A stretch of DNA of 48,962 nt from SAR86 cluster bacterium (GTDB taxonomy: Bacteria > Pseudomonadota > Gammaproteobacteria > Pseudomonadales > Pseudohongiellaceae), in NCBI GenBank assembly GCA_002401885.1, contig NVUL01000014.1, positions 1 through 48,962 of the forward strand, given 5' to 3'. This document shows positions 1-7,126 of this stretch, piece after piece; within the stretch, counting starts at the first letter, position 1; each line of letters opens with the position of its first letter. The notes under the pieces were generated by a model. That model was not told the origin of the DNA and did no database searches. It saw only the letters and a program-made list of their open reading frames with translations. Made by a program: the position numbers and the translations under genes.

Positions 1-768
1 CTGTTCGGTGAAGGGCTTTCCCGCCACAACGAAATCGGCGCGAGGCTGAGGCATCAGCCCGTACAGTGCGATAGAAACAATAATAGCGATGACGCCATAG
101 ACACTCACGCGGATGCGCTTCAGTCTAGCGGAATCCACTGCCTCGCTACGTTTCTCCAGAAGCCACTGGATTGAGGCAACTAAACCATCGAGACTCACTG
201 CCAGCCCCGCAGAAGCCAAACTACCCACCGTGACTGCAACTAGGTTGCGTGTCTGTATGCCGGTGAAAATATAGTTTCCAAAACTGGTAGCGCCAACTAG
301 TGTCGACAACGTTGCCAAGCCAACAGTCCACACCATCGCCGTTCGAATACCCGCGACGATTACCGGCATCGCTAATGGCAATTTCACCTCGCGCAGCACC
401 TGATTCGGCGACATACCAATACCCTTCGCCGCATCAATTACCGAAGCGGATACCGATTCCAAGCCAGTGACCGTATTACGCACGATGGGCAGCATTGAAT
501 AGAGAGTCAGCGCGATGAAGGCAGGCAGAAAGCCTATGCGGCCACCGAGCAGCGCAACCACCAGCGCGAGTATCGCGAGGCTAGGAAAGGTTTGAATGAT
601 GCTGACAACTACAAGCAGCGGACGCTTAACACGTGCCGATTGTTCCGCCCAAACACCCAGCGGAACAGAGATAAAAATACCCATACTGATGGCAGCAAGA
701 GTCAGCAATAGGTGACCTTGAAAATAGGCCGGCAATAGCAGCAGCTGTTCGCGCAGATTTTCACTCAT
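1..768 (-). CDS. QAT-family ABC permease, apparently fused to a substrate-binding domain (partial)
   Basis: Inner-membrane permease of the OpuBB/OsmW/EgtU (quaternary amine or ergothioneine) importer type. The reading frame starts at 768 and continues past the left edge with no stop, so the C-terminus is missing. About 255 residues are visible: a start MSENLREQLLLLPAYF, hydrophobic segments near residues 19-40, 50-75, 80-100, 140-165 and 175-200, and an EAA-type loop around DAAKGIGMSPNQVLREVKLP. A sixth hydrophobic segment (about 220-240) is followed by VVAGKPFTEQ, which resembles the opening GSKxFTEQ strand of the cognate periplasmic binding domain, so a permease-binding-protein fusion is inferred. 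Its ATG lies inside the ATPase gene's end (8-base overlap ATGAGTGA), indicating translational coupling. The substrate cannot be told from this fragment. Confidence 0.85.
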   Translation of the reverse strand, partial: MSENLREQLLLLPAYFQGHLLLTLAAISMGIFISVPLGVWAEQSARVKRPLLVVVSIIQTFPSLAILALVVALLGGRIGFLPAFIALTLYSMLPIVRNTVTGLESVSASVIDAAKGIGMSPNQVLREVKLPLAMPVIVAGIRTAMVWTVGLATLSTLVGATSFGNYIFTGIQTRNLVAVTVGSLASAGLAVSLDGLVASIQWLLEKRSEAVDSARLKRIRVSVYGVIAIIVSIALYGLMPQPRADFVVAGKPFTEQ

Positions 769-1528
769 CGCGCATCAACTCCTCGAGCTGATGAGCTCGC
801 CTTCGCGGCATGGCGACGATATCACGCACATAGTCGTGAGATGGATTGTTTAATAATTCCTTCGGAGTGCCAACTTGCAGGATTACGCCTTCACGCATCA
901 CCGCGATACGATCGGCCAGTAACAAAGCTTCGGTCATGTCATGAGTAACCATGACTACCGTCAGCTCCATGTTCTTCTGGATGCTTTTGAATTCTTCTTG
1001 GAGTTCGCTACGCGTGATTGGATCGAGCGCACCAAACGGCTCATCCATCAACACCACTTCCGGCCTTGCCGCTAGAGCTCGCGCTACACCGATGCGCTGT
1101 TGCTGCCCACCAGAAAGCTGCGATGGACTGCGATCGCCATATTCATCGTAGGGAAGGCCCACCATCTCCATGCACTCTTCGCAGCGAGCCCGGATATCCT
1201 CCGCAGACCACTGCAGCAATTTTGGAACGGCTTCCACATTCTCGGCTACGGTTCTATGTGGGAATAGGCCTATCCCCTGAAACACATAGCCGATATTACG
1301 ACGCAGCTGCTCGGGATTCTGATCTATTACATTGCGGCCATTGATCAGTATCTCACCACTACTCGGCTCTTCCAGACGATTGATCATCTTCAGAGTTGTG
1401 GTCTTTCCACAGCCCGAGGCACCGATAAGACCGAGGAATTCACCGCGCTCGACGGTGAGGGATGTATCCGCTACAGCGAGCGTTGCTCCGCCGTCATATG
1501 ACTTCTGTACATTTTTTAGTTCAATCAT
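761..1528 (-). CDS. QAT-family ABC transporter ATP-binding protein
   Basis: Cytoplasmic ATPase energising the adjacent osmolyte/betaine-type importer. From the start MIELKNVQKSYDGG it is 255 residues with Walker A GASGCGKT (36-43), Q-loop Q84, signature LSGGQQQR (138-145), Walker B VVLMDEP (158-164) and switch histidine H196 in VTHDMTE. It ends soon after the nucleotide-binding core, so it lacks the C-terminal CBS pair of ProV/OpuAA that senses ionic strength; this is the shorter OsmV/EgtV-like layout. The frame stays open upstream to 1588, but residues there do not look like an ABC N-terminus; a start at 1540 (MASFMIEL) is possible. Its stop overlaps the downstream permease start by 8 bases. 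Confidence 0.9.
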   Translation of the reverse strand: MIELKNVQKSYDGGATLAVADTSLTVERGEFLGLIGASGCGKTTTLKMINRLEEPSSGEILINGRNVIDQNPEQLRRNIGYVFQGIGLFPHRTVAENVEAVPKLLQWSAEDIRARCEECMEMVGLPYDEYGDRSPSQLSGGQQQRIGVARALAARPEVVLMDEPFGALDPITRSELQEEFKSIQKNMELTVVMVTHDMTEALLLADRIAVMREGVILQVGTPKELLNNPSHDYVRDIVAMPRRRAHQLEELMRDE

Positions 1529-1905
1529 GAATGAAGCCATACTAGCAGTTAATCCCCAAGCATGGGCTGGGCGTTGCTGCGCGGTCAAATTCGACTAGTC
1601 AACCATGGGTCGTGCTAAGTTTTTTATTCCAATGCAAGAGATTACGCACTAGACTAAATCGCAGAAGAATAACGAACAGTGCGCACAAGAAGCTGGCGGA
1701 GTTCACTTGGAAAGCTTGCATACGAACAGGACTTCGTTGATGCGCCGCAATCTATCTTCGAATGCCAGCCCTTATACACCTACTGGAAAGCGCTATCGAA
1801 ATGGTGAAATTATGAGTCTAGTAATATGTTAGGCTGGTTCTTATACTAACAGTCTATAATCCTATTCCATTTTCGCAATCGTATATCCAGTAAAGAGATT
1901 TAGCT
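1529..1905. other. Intergenic region between divergent genes
   Basis: About 375 bases between the minus-strand transporter and the plus-strand NTF2-like gene. It must hold both promoters. No convincing small gene, repeat, tRNA or terminator hairpin was seen. An AAAGAGAT stretch just before 1906 can act as the ribosome site of the next gene. Confidence 0.5.
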
Positions 1906-2376
1906 ATGCACAATCTAACTCTTAAGTTTTTCGCGCTGTTATTGAGCACTGCAATATGCCTTGGTACAGCTGCTCAGGAGAGCCCAACGATGCCCGGGAA
2001 TGAGAAAATAATAAGAGAGTTTATTGACTCTTGGTCCAGGCTCGATCCCAATGAGCTTGCCAGCTACTTCACAGAAGACGGAATTTATCACAACACCCCC
2101 TCACCAGCAGTGCAGGGCCGCGACAAAATACAACAGTTTATTTCCGGCTTTATACGACCATAGGAAAGCACCGACTGGGAAATAGTCAGCCTATTAGCCG
2201 AGGGCGACGTCGTCATGGTGGAGAGATTAGACAGAACACTCGTTGCTGGCAGCACTGTAAACCTTCCTTATTTTGGATATTTCGAGCTCGAAGACGGGAA
2301 AATAAAAATCTGGCGCGATTATTTTGATCTAGCAACTTATACAAACGCTCTAACAGAAGCTTTAGCAAGCAATTAA
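1906..2376 (+). pseudogene. Exported NTF2-like / limonene-epoxide-hydrolase-like protein interrupted by in-frame TAG
   Basis: The first part (85 codons) has a signal peptide (MHNLTLKFFALLLSTAICLG, cleaved near TAAQ) followed by an NTF2-like start: FIDSWSRLDPNELASYF, YHNTPSPAVQGRDKIQQFI. A TAG at 2161-2163 stops it after FIRP. The same frame continues without any shift for 70 codons to TAA at 2374-2376 and encodes the rest of the fold (EIVSLLAEGDVVMVERLD, then YFGYFELEDGKIKIWRDYFD). The restored product of about 156 residues has a normal length for a limonene-1,2-epoxide-hydrolase/SnoaL-like domain with signal peptide. Either a recent nonsense mutation, a base-call error, or readthrough; the sequence cannot decide. 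The natural substrate is unknown, and many family members have lost enzymatic activity. Confidence 0.75.
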
Positions 2377-2398
2377 CTGATTTTCGAGAAACAGCTTT

Positions 2399-2899
2399 AT
2401 GCTGCAAGGATATATCGAAACACTCTTGGGCATCGCACAGCTGGCCATAGCGCTCGCCGGCTTTAGTGGCGTCGTTATCGTTTTTGGGAGCAGGAGAGAA
2501 GGCGCCTGGCATCCCGGTGATAACCTCCGCTTAGCATTTCTAATTGAGTCCAGTCTGACTGCCGCCGGTTTTGCCCTACTCGCTCTATTGTTGTCCTATT
2601 CTTTCCCCGGATCACTGTCTACGGCATGGATAAGTGTCAGCCTACTTTGGTCGGCCTATATGATGTGGTCACTCTATTCGTCTCACGTTCGCATAGGACT
2701 CAACTCAGAAAAGCATGATGATATCGACCGCCTTTCGAACGGGCTGGTCACGCTGATATTCACGGTGCTAATCCTTGTTCAATTTGCTAATTTACTGCTG
2801 TGGAAGGAATTCTGGCCAGTACTGGCGGCACTTTGTTTTAATCTTGCAGGTGCTACAATGCAATTCGCGCGCCTCATAAAATCTGCGTTTCATGAATAG
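2399..2899 (+). CDS. Conserved-looking four-helix membrane protein, function unknown
   Basis: A 166-residue inner-membrane protein with hydrophobic segments near residues 8-28 (IAQLAIALAGFSGVVIVF), 46-66, 72-92, 114-133 and a weaker one at 138-156. A short charged loop (SEKHDDIDRLSNG) separates the halves. No catalytic motif was recognised. It begins 22 bases after the end of the NTF2-like reading frame, so they may share a transcript, but no clear Shine-Dalgarno precedes the ATG. Confidence 0.7.
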   Translation: MLQGYIETLLGIAQLAIALAGFSGVVIVFGSRREGAWHPGDNLRLAFLIESSLTAAGFALLALLLSYSFPGSLSTAWISVSLLWSAYMMWSLYSSHVRIGLNSEKHDDIDRLSNGLVTLIFTVLILVQFANLLLWKEFWPVLAALCFNLAGATMQFARLIKSAFHE

Positions 2900-3023
2900 C
2901 GGGAAATAATAAGATACAGCTTTGATTGAATAACAATGGTTACAGAATTATTCTAGACCAACAATATAGACTACACTCGTGTTAGGTATCCTAAAACGCT
3001 TAGAATCAATTCAGGGATTTACT

Positions 3024-3980
3024 ATGAAAATTCGCACAGTCGCCCTAGTCCTCGTCACCTGCCTTATCAGTACTGCAGGTTTCTCTCAATCATCGGAGCC
3101 CTATCAGGTACCCAGGACGGAATATGGGCAGCCTGACTTTCAAGGTGCCTGGGGCGCTGTGTTTAACACGATGCTGGAACGACCCGGCGAGATGCCTTTG
3201 ATACTCTCGCCGGAACAGGCCGCTGGATTTGCTGCAGTAGTGTCGCAGAACCTAGGTGACAATAACGATCCTGATGTCGATAGATTTGGTCCACCAACAC
3301 TGGCCAAGGTGAATGGCGAGTTTAGGAGCTCTGTGGTGGTGTATCCCGAAGACGGTGTGCTGCCCTACAACGAATTAGGCACACAGATGTCTAGCTATGA
3401 TTACTTTAAGGGTGATTCTGGATTCGATCATCCTGAGGAAAGACCGGGAACAGAGCGTTGCATCGAGGCATGGGGATCACCCCCCATGCGCGCATTCATG
3501 TATCAGCTATTTCATGGCTTCGTGCAGACCGAAGACAAGATCGCCATCGTAAGCGAAGAAGCCGTGGCACTGCGCGTTATTCACATGGATGGCTATATCC
3601 GCCCAGATGCGATTCGAAGTTTTGAGGGACACTCCATCGGCCACTGGGAGGGCGATACGCTCGTCGTTGAAACAACTCACTACAGCGATGTGAATCCGGC
3701 CCGCGCTACGATCGGACGTCCCATGTTAATCAGCAGCGCGGCCCGAGTGACCGAGCGTTTCACACGGACTTCTGAGACCGAGCTGAACTATCAATACACT
3801 GTTGATGATCCTACCTATTACACGGAGCCTTGGAAGGGTGAATTCTCATTCACTCGTGATGCGAGTGGCCACATCTACGAATATGCCTGTCACGAAGGCA
3901 ACTACAGCATGGTAGGTGCGCTACGCGGTGCTCGGGCACAAGAAGCGCAGGCGGCACAAAAAGAAGCCACTGCAAACTAA
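3024..3980 (+). CDS. Secreted PDxxGxW-family protein, paralogue 1
   Basis: A 318-residue periplasmic protein of a family I know only as uncharacterised. The start at 3024 (MKIRTVALVLVTCL) puts a signal peptide first, cleaved near GFSQ, and AGGGA-like bases (cagggattt) precede it; the frame is open back to 2979 but that adds nothing signal-like. After the signal comes PRTEYGQPDFQGAW. The C-terminal half has ERCIEAWGSPP, a histidine/acid region HSIGHWEGDTLVVETTHY, DDPTYYTEPWKGEFSF and CHEGNYSMVGALRGAR. The same blocks occur in the gene at 25505-26494, more distantly at 36832-37722, and in the C-terminal part of 16445-17485. Conserved Cys (RC, ACHEGNY) could form a disulfide. Function is unknown. 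Confidence 0.85.
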   Translation: MKIRTVALVLVTCLISTAGFSQSSEPYQVPRTEYGQPDFQGAWGAVFNTMLERPGEMPLILSPEQAAGFAAVVSQNLGDNNDPDVDRFGPPTLAKVNGEFRSSVVVYPEDGVLPYNELGTQMSSYDYFKGDSGFDHPEERPGTERCIEAWGSPPMRAFMYQLFHGFVQTEDKIAIVSEEAVALRVIHMDGYIRPDAIRSFEGHSIGHWEGDTLVVETTHYSDVNPARATIGRPMLISSAARVTERFTRTSETELNYQYTVDDPTYYTEPWKGEFSFTRDASGHIYEYACHEGNYSMVGALRGARAQEAQAAQKEATAN

Positions 3981-4004
3981 GCTAATCAATAAATAGAAGA
4001 GTCT

Positions 4005-4292
4005 ATGAAAACTCTGACTGCGGCCATCCTCATTGGCCTAATGATTGCCTGCAGCCCAGAGCCTGAAGGCGGCTTAGTTGAGAATGAAGTAGAAGCTACA
4101 CGAAGTGATGGCACCGGTAGTTTCAAAATGGCAAACAGAGAAATACGCGAAGAGACGCTGCAGATGCTCGGCGATGCCGGCATCGAATATTGGATCGGCG
4201 ACGACGGCGCAATAAACTACAATCTAGTAGATGGCGAGGAAATCGACAAGATAGGTAACGATGTAATACTGACCTATATTCGCAGAAACTAG
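4005..4292 (+). CDS. Small lipoprotein, function unknown
   Basis: A 95-residue product with a short signal and lipobox (GLMIAC, Cys at 16), then an acidic mature part ending YIRRN. A good ribosome site (AGAAGAG, 6 bases before ATG) supports the start. It lies 24 bases after the preceding PDxxGxW gene in the same direction and is probably cotranscribed. No domain recognised. Confidence 0.7.
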   Translation: MKTLTAAILIGLMIACSPEPEGGLVENEVEATRSDGTGSFKMANREIREETLQMLGDAGIEYWIGDDGAINYNLVDGEEIDKIGNDVILTYIRRN

Positions 4293-4330
4293 CCACATCC
4301 TAACGTCATTCCCCTATAATTTTTGACGAG

Positions 4331-4642
4331 ATGCTCGGGAGATTTTCAGTGATTATCGATAGCAAAAATATTTCAAAAAAATCTCTTTTTAAGTTTCTTC
4401 TGGCCGGAATCGGGATAGGCAGTCTGTTCCTCTGGTTGCTACTTAGCCTCTTATCCGGTTTCGTTTCGGGTAGCGTGGACATGACCCTCGAATCAGCATC
4501 AGGGCTGGCGGGGTTCACCCAAAGCTTACTTATTTGGCCTTTCTTCGCACTAATTTGGGCCGGTTTTACTTGGCTCTTCCTGATCCTTGGTTTGGCGACA
4601 ATCAACAGATTCACATCTATCACCCTGCAGACTAAGGACTAA
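4331..4642 (+). CDS. Small two-helix membrane protein, function unknown
   Basis: A 103-residue product with a basic N-terminal tail (SKNISKKSLFK), a hydrophobic segment near 21-45 and a second near 66-92 (LLIWPFFALIWAGFTWLFL). The likely topology is both ends in the cytoplasm. A GTG at 4349 is an alternative start; no strong ribosome site favours either. It ends 14 bases from the convergent cyclase gene. The overlapping minus-strand frame has no signal or membrane pattern and was not called. Confidence 0.55.
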   Translation: MLGRFSVIIDSKNISKKSLFKFLLAGIGIGSLFLWLLLSLLSGFVSGSVDMTLESASGLAGFTQSLLIWPFFALIWAGFTWLFLILGLATINRFTSITLQTKD

Positions 4643-4656
4643 GAGTGCTGCGCTAG

Positions 4657-5673
4657 CTAGAACGTCGCCAATGGATTTACCGGCGAGCCCATGCCCATCT
4701 CAATGCGTAGCGGAGCGGCTGTGAACATGAAGCTATAGCGACCTAGATCTTTGGCCACCTCCGCCACGCGGCCGAAATCGAGGTTGTCGAATATGGACAC
4801 GCCAAGCGAGACCAGCGCTAGGCTATGCAGTGGCAGGAAAACATTTTCAATGCCGCTCGGCGCCACATCGTTCCACATGTCGTGACCAATCATGGCAACG
4901 CCACGTTCCTTCAGAAAATAGGCTACGTCGGCATGATAGCCAGCGACGCCTTCTGAGGTTGGCCAAGCACCGAGCGCAGCGCGGCGCTTCCAACGACCGG
5001 TATAGAGTAGTATTACATCGCCGGGTTCGACACGAACCCCTTGAATTTCTTCCAGCGCCAACAGGTCGTCATAGTTGATCGCAGTACCCGGTTCTAGCCA
5101 ACCATTCTCCGTTGCCCTGCCCGGCAACAGCGTTGCGTCGAACAGAATTCCACGAGTCACGATGCCATCTTTGTGAGCATTGATATCGCCACGCGGACAG
5201 CCTCCTGCCGCCTCGACTTCCTGATAGGTGACACCGTTATAACCACTGCCCTCGTACATGATATGGCAGTCCAGCGCATCGAGGTGGCTGTGTATAGTCC
5301 CGTGATAGCTGCCACTGTACTCGTAGCGGTCGGAGGCACCAGTAGGACTAACGCGCAGCACCTCACGTATTAACACGGCGGAGGCATCAACAGCCGGCTC
5401 TTGATTCACATCGTGAGCTAGCGATACTACGATGCCTTCCGTAATTAGCGACGCCGCTTCTTTGCGCTTCTCGGCAGTGATCAGGTTTGCAGCGCCGAGC
5501 TCATCCTCGTCTCCCCATCGACCCCAATTAGACAACTCATCCATTGCTCGATGAAAATCCGCCTCTGATTCCATCGGCGGATGAGATTGAGCTAGAGCGA
5601 ATTGAGTGGTGACAGCAATCAACAATAGCGAAAGCTTTCTACAATGACCAAAGACTCTGTTAAACGTCCTCAT
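4657..5673 (-). CDS. Exported cyclase-family (kynurenine-formamidase-like) metal hydrolase
   Basis: A 338-residue member of the Cyclase superfamily (PF04199), Zn/Mn-dependent hydrolases that open or close amide, imide and lactone bonds. A signal peptide (to about ALAQ, residue 29) sends it to the periplasm. The metal motif is visible as HGTIHSHLDALDCH, the long-form variant of the family HxGTHxDxxxH, and further ligand candidates lie in INAHKDG and IGHDMWNDV. The start has AGGA 8 bases upstream. The next gene upstream on the same strand (5695) is 21 bases away and encodes an exported propeller, so they are probably cotranscribed. The substrate is unknown; the family covers N-formylkynurenine, isatin and cyclic imides. 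Confidence 0.88.
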   Translation of the reverse strand: MRTFNRVFGHCRKLSLLLIAVTTQFALAQSHPPMESEADFHRAMDELSNWGRWGDEDELGAANLITAEKRKEAASLITEGIVVSLAHDVNQEPAVDASAVLIREVLRVSPTGASDRYEYSGSYHGTIHSHLDALDCHIMYEGSGYNGVTYQEVEAAGGCPRGDINAHKDGIVTRGILFDATLLPGRATENGWLEPGTAINYDDLLALEEIQGVRVEPGDVILLYTGRWKRRAALGAWPTSEGVAGYHADVAYFLKERGVAMIGHDMWNDVAPSGIENVFLPLHSLALVSLGVSIFDNLDFGRVAEVAKDLGRYSFMFTAAPLRIEMGMGSPVNPLATF

Positions 5674-5694
5674 ACTTGAATCCTGTATAATCTG

Positions 5695-6747
5695 TTATGG
5701 GCGAACGCGAATATATTTTTGTAATTTTCTCGGCGCAGGCTCTCCACCAAACAGATTGCCAGCCGCATCGGCGGCAACAAATTCGGCGCCGTTTCCAACC
5801 GTGCTTCTAGGATCACCCGTTGGGAGTTGAATGAAATAATTCACCCAACCAAGATTGGCATCACCGATACGGATACCCATCTCCCAACCTGGATTCTGCA
5901 CATCGTCGGACTCGGAATCCGCCACATAGATATTGTCATGCTGATCGAAGAAGATGCCGCTGGGTCGACCGAACTGAGTCCACTGTGCGAGAAACTCACC
6001 CTCTTGCGTAAACAATTGAAGACGATTGTTGGAGCGATCGCCAACAAATATGCGTCCGCGCTGATCGACCGCGATGGTATGCAGTGTTCTGAATTCGCCT
6101 GGCGCGTAACCAGGTTTTCCCCAGGCCATGATGAAATTACCACTGCTATCGAACTTAACCACCCGTCCGTTCCCGTCGTTCTGGTGCCCATCGGCAATGA
6201 ACACATCACCGTTGTCCCCAACCACGACATCGGCTGGCGCATTAAAGTGGTCTGGGCCGCTACCGGATTCGCCGGGTGTGCCCAGCACCATCAATACCTG
6301 ACCCGTTGGCGAGAACTTAACTACCTGATGGCCGCGTGCATCTCCGTCGGGTATGCGTGCATTGCTGACCGCATCGGTTACCCAGACATTGCCGTCCGCA
6401 TCCACATCAATGCCATGCGGCCAAATGAACATGCCCCCGCCGAAGCTCTCAACCACCTGCCCCTCGCTGTTAAATTTCAACACTGGGTCTAAATCCGAGT
6501 CCACACACTCATTGCCAAAGCGATCTGGCGCTGTTGCATCACAGCGCACAACCGCCCAGACATGTTCGCCGTCTGGATCAACATCGAGATCGCCAACGGC
6601 CCCCTGAATACGGCCATTCGGCAACTGCGCCCAGCCTTCGATGGTGGCATAGGGATTGGAATAGGCCTGCGACAGTGCAGCGCTGGATAGCATGAAAAAG
6701 GGTAGCGCTAGAATAAGTCTTGAAAGTAGGGACTTGGCTTGCATCAT
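5695..6747 (-). CDS. Exported NHL-repeat propeller, peptidyl-hydroxyglycine amidating lyase-like
   Basis: A 350-residue periplasmic six-bladed beta-propeller. NHL blades recur as WPHGIDVDADGNVWVTDA, FNAPADVVVGDNGDVFIADG, LHTIAVDQRGRIFVGDRSNN and PSGIFFDQHDNIYVADS. This spacing, the HGID/RSNNRLQ motifs and the ending APRKLQKYIRV match the peptidyl-alpha-hydroxyglycine alpha-amidating lyase-like family. The start MMQAKSLLSRLILALP has GGAG 9 bases upstream. A longer start at 6798 overlaps the stop of the upstream lipoprotein gene (TAATG) but would put 17 polar residues before the signal. Role unknown: many bacterial members are annotated from fold only and no lyase activity is shown. Confidence 0.85.
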   Translation of the reverse strand: MMQAKSLLSRLILALPFFMLSSAALSQAYSNPYATIEGWAQLPNGRIQGAVGDLDVDPDGEHVWAVVRCDATAPDRFGNECVDSDLDPVLKFNSEGQVVESFGGGMFIWPHGIDVDADGNVWVTDAVSNARIPDGDARGHQVVKFSPTGQVLMVLGTPGESGSGPDHFNAPADVVVGDNGDVFIADGHQNDGNGRVVKFDSSGNFIMAWGKPGYAPGEFRTLHTIAVDQRGRIFVGDRSNNRLQLFTQEGEFLAQWTQFGRPSGIFFDQHDNIYVADSESDDVQNPGWEMGIRIGDANLGWVNYFIQLPTGDPRSTVGNGAEFVAADAAGNLFGGEPAPRKLQKYIRVRP

Positions 6748-6797
6748 AGTATTGCTCCGGTAATTCTGTTTGTTGTTTTTGTTGCTTTTGGTTTTCA

Positions 6798-7085
6798 TTA
6801 AAACGTTGTTGAGCTAGACCCAATCGCATCATACACCGAACAGGGGTCCTCCCCTATCTCGAGGCGCGCAACCCAATCTTCCATCAACACACGTCGGGAT
6901 TCGCGACGTTCGGGCCGACTATTGGAATCGTTTACAACCTCGCGTGCAATATCTATCATAGAGTTCGCAGCAAGCAAACATGTCCTCGCTTCGTCACTAA
7001 TATTAGAGATGTCTACGGAGACCCCCTCTTCGGAACAGGCCAGCAAAGCGACGCCTGCCATAAAAACTACTAAAGCGCGAACCAT
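6798..7085 (-). CDS. Small lipoprotein, function unknown
   Basis: A 95-residue product with signal and lipobox (AGVALLAC, Cys at 17), a helical middle (ARTCLLAANSMIDIAREVV) and two further Cys (T-C-L-L and D-P-C-S-V) that could pair. It lies between the TonB-C-like gene and the propeller on the same strand, and its TAA overlaps a possible ATG of the latter. No family recognised. Confidence 0.65.
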   Translation of the reverse strand: MVRALVVFMAGVALLACSEEGVSVDISNISDEARTCLLAANSMIDIAREVVNDSNSRPERRESRRVLMEDWVARLEIGEDPCSVYDAIGSSSTTF

Positions 7086-7126
7086 TGGGCCCCTGCGAAT
7101 CTTAAGAATCGAATAGCTTACCGCAA

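Noticed and set aside
761..1588. Longer ATPase start at 1588
   Set aside because: The extra N-terminal 20 residues do not fit the ABC fold, which starts at MIELKNVQ.
2161..2163. Programmed amber readthrough or pyrrolysine insertion
   Set aside because: No pyl genes or recoding structure seen; a mutation or base error is simpler, so it is reported only as an interruption.
5827..6492. 221-codon plus-strand frame opposite the propeller gene
   Set aside because: Antisense shadow; the minus-strand frame has a signal peptide and NHL repeats, this one has no domain pattern.
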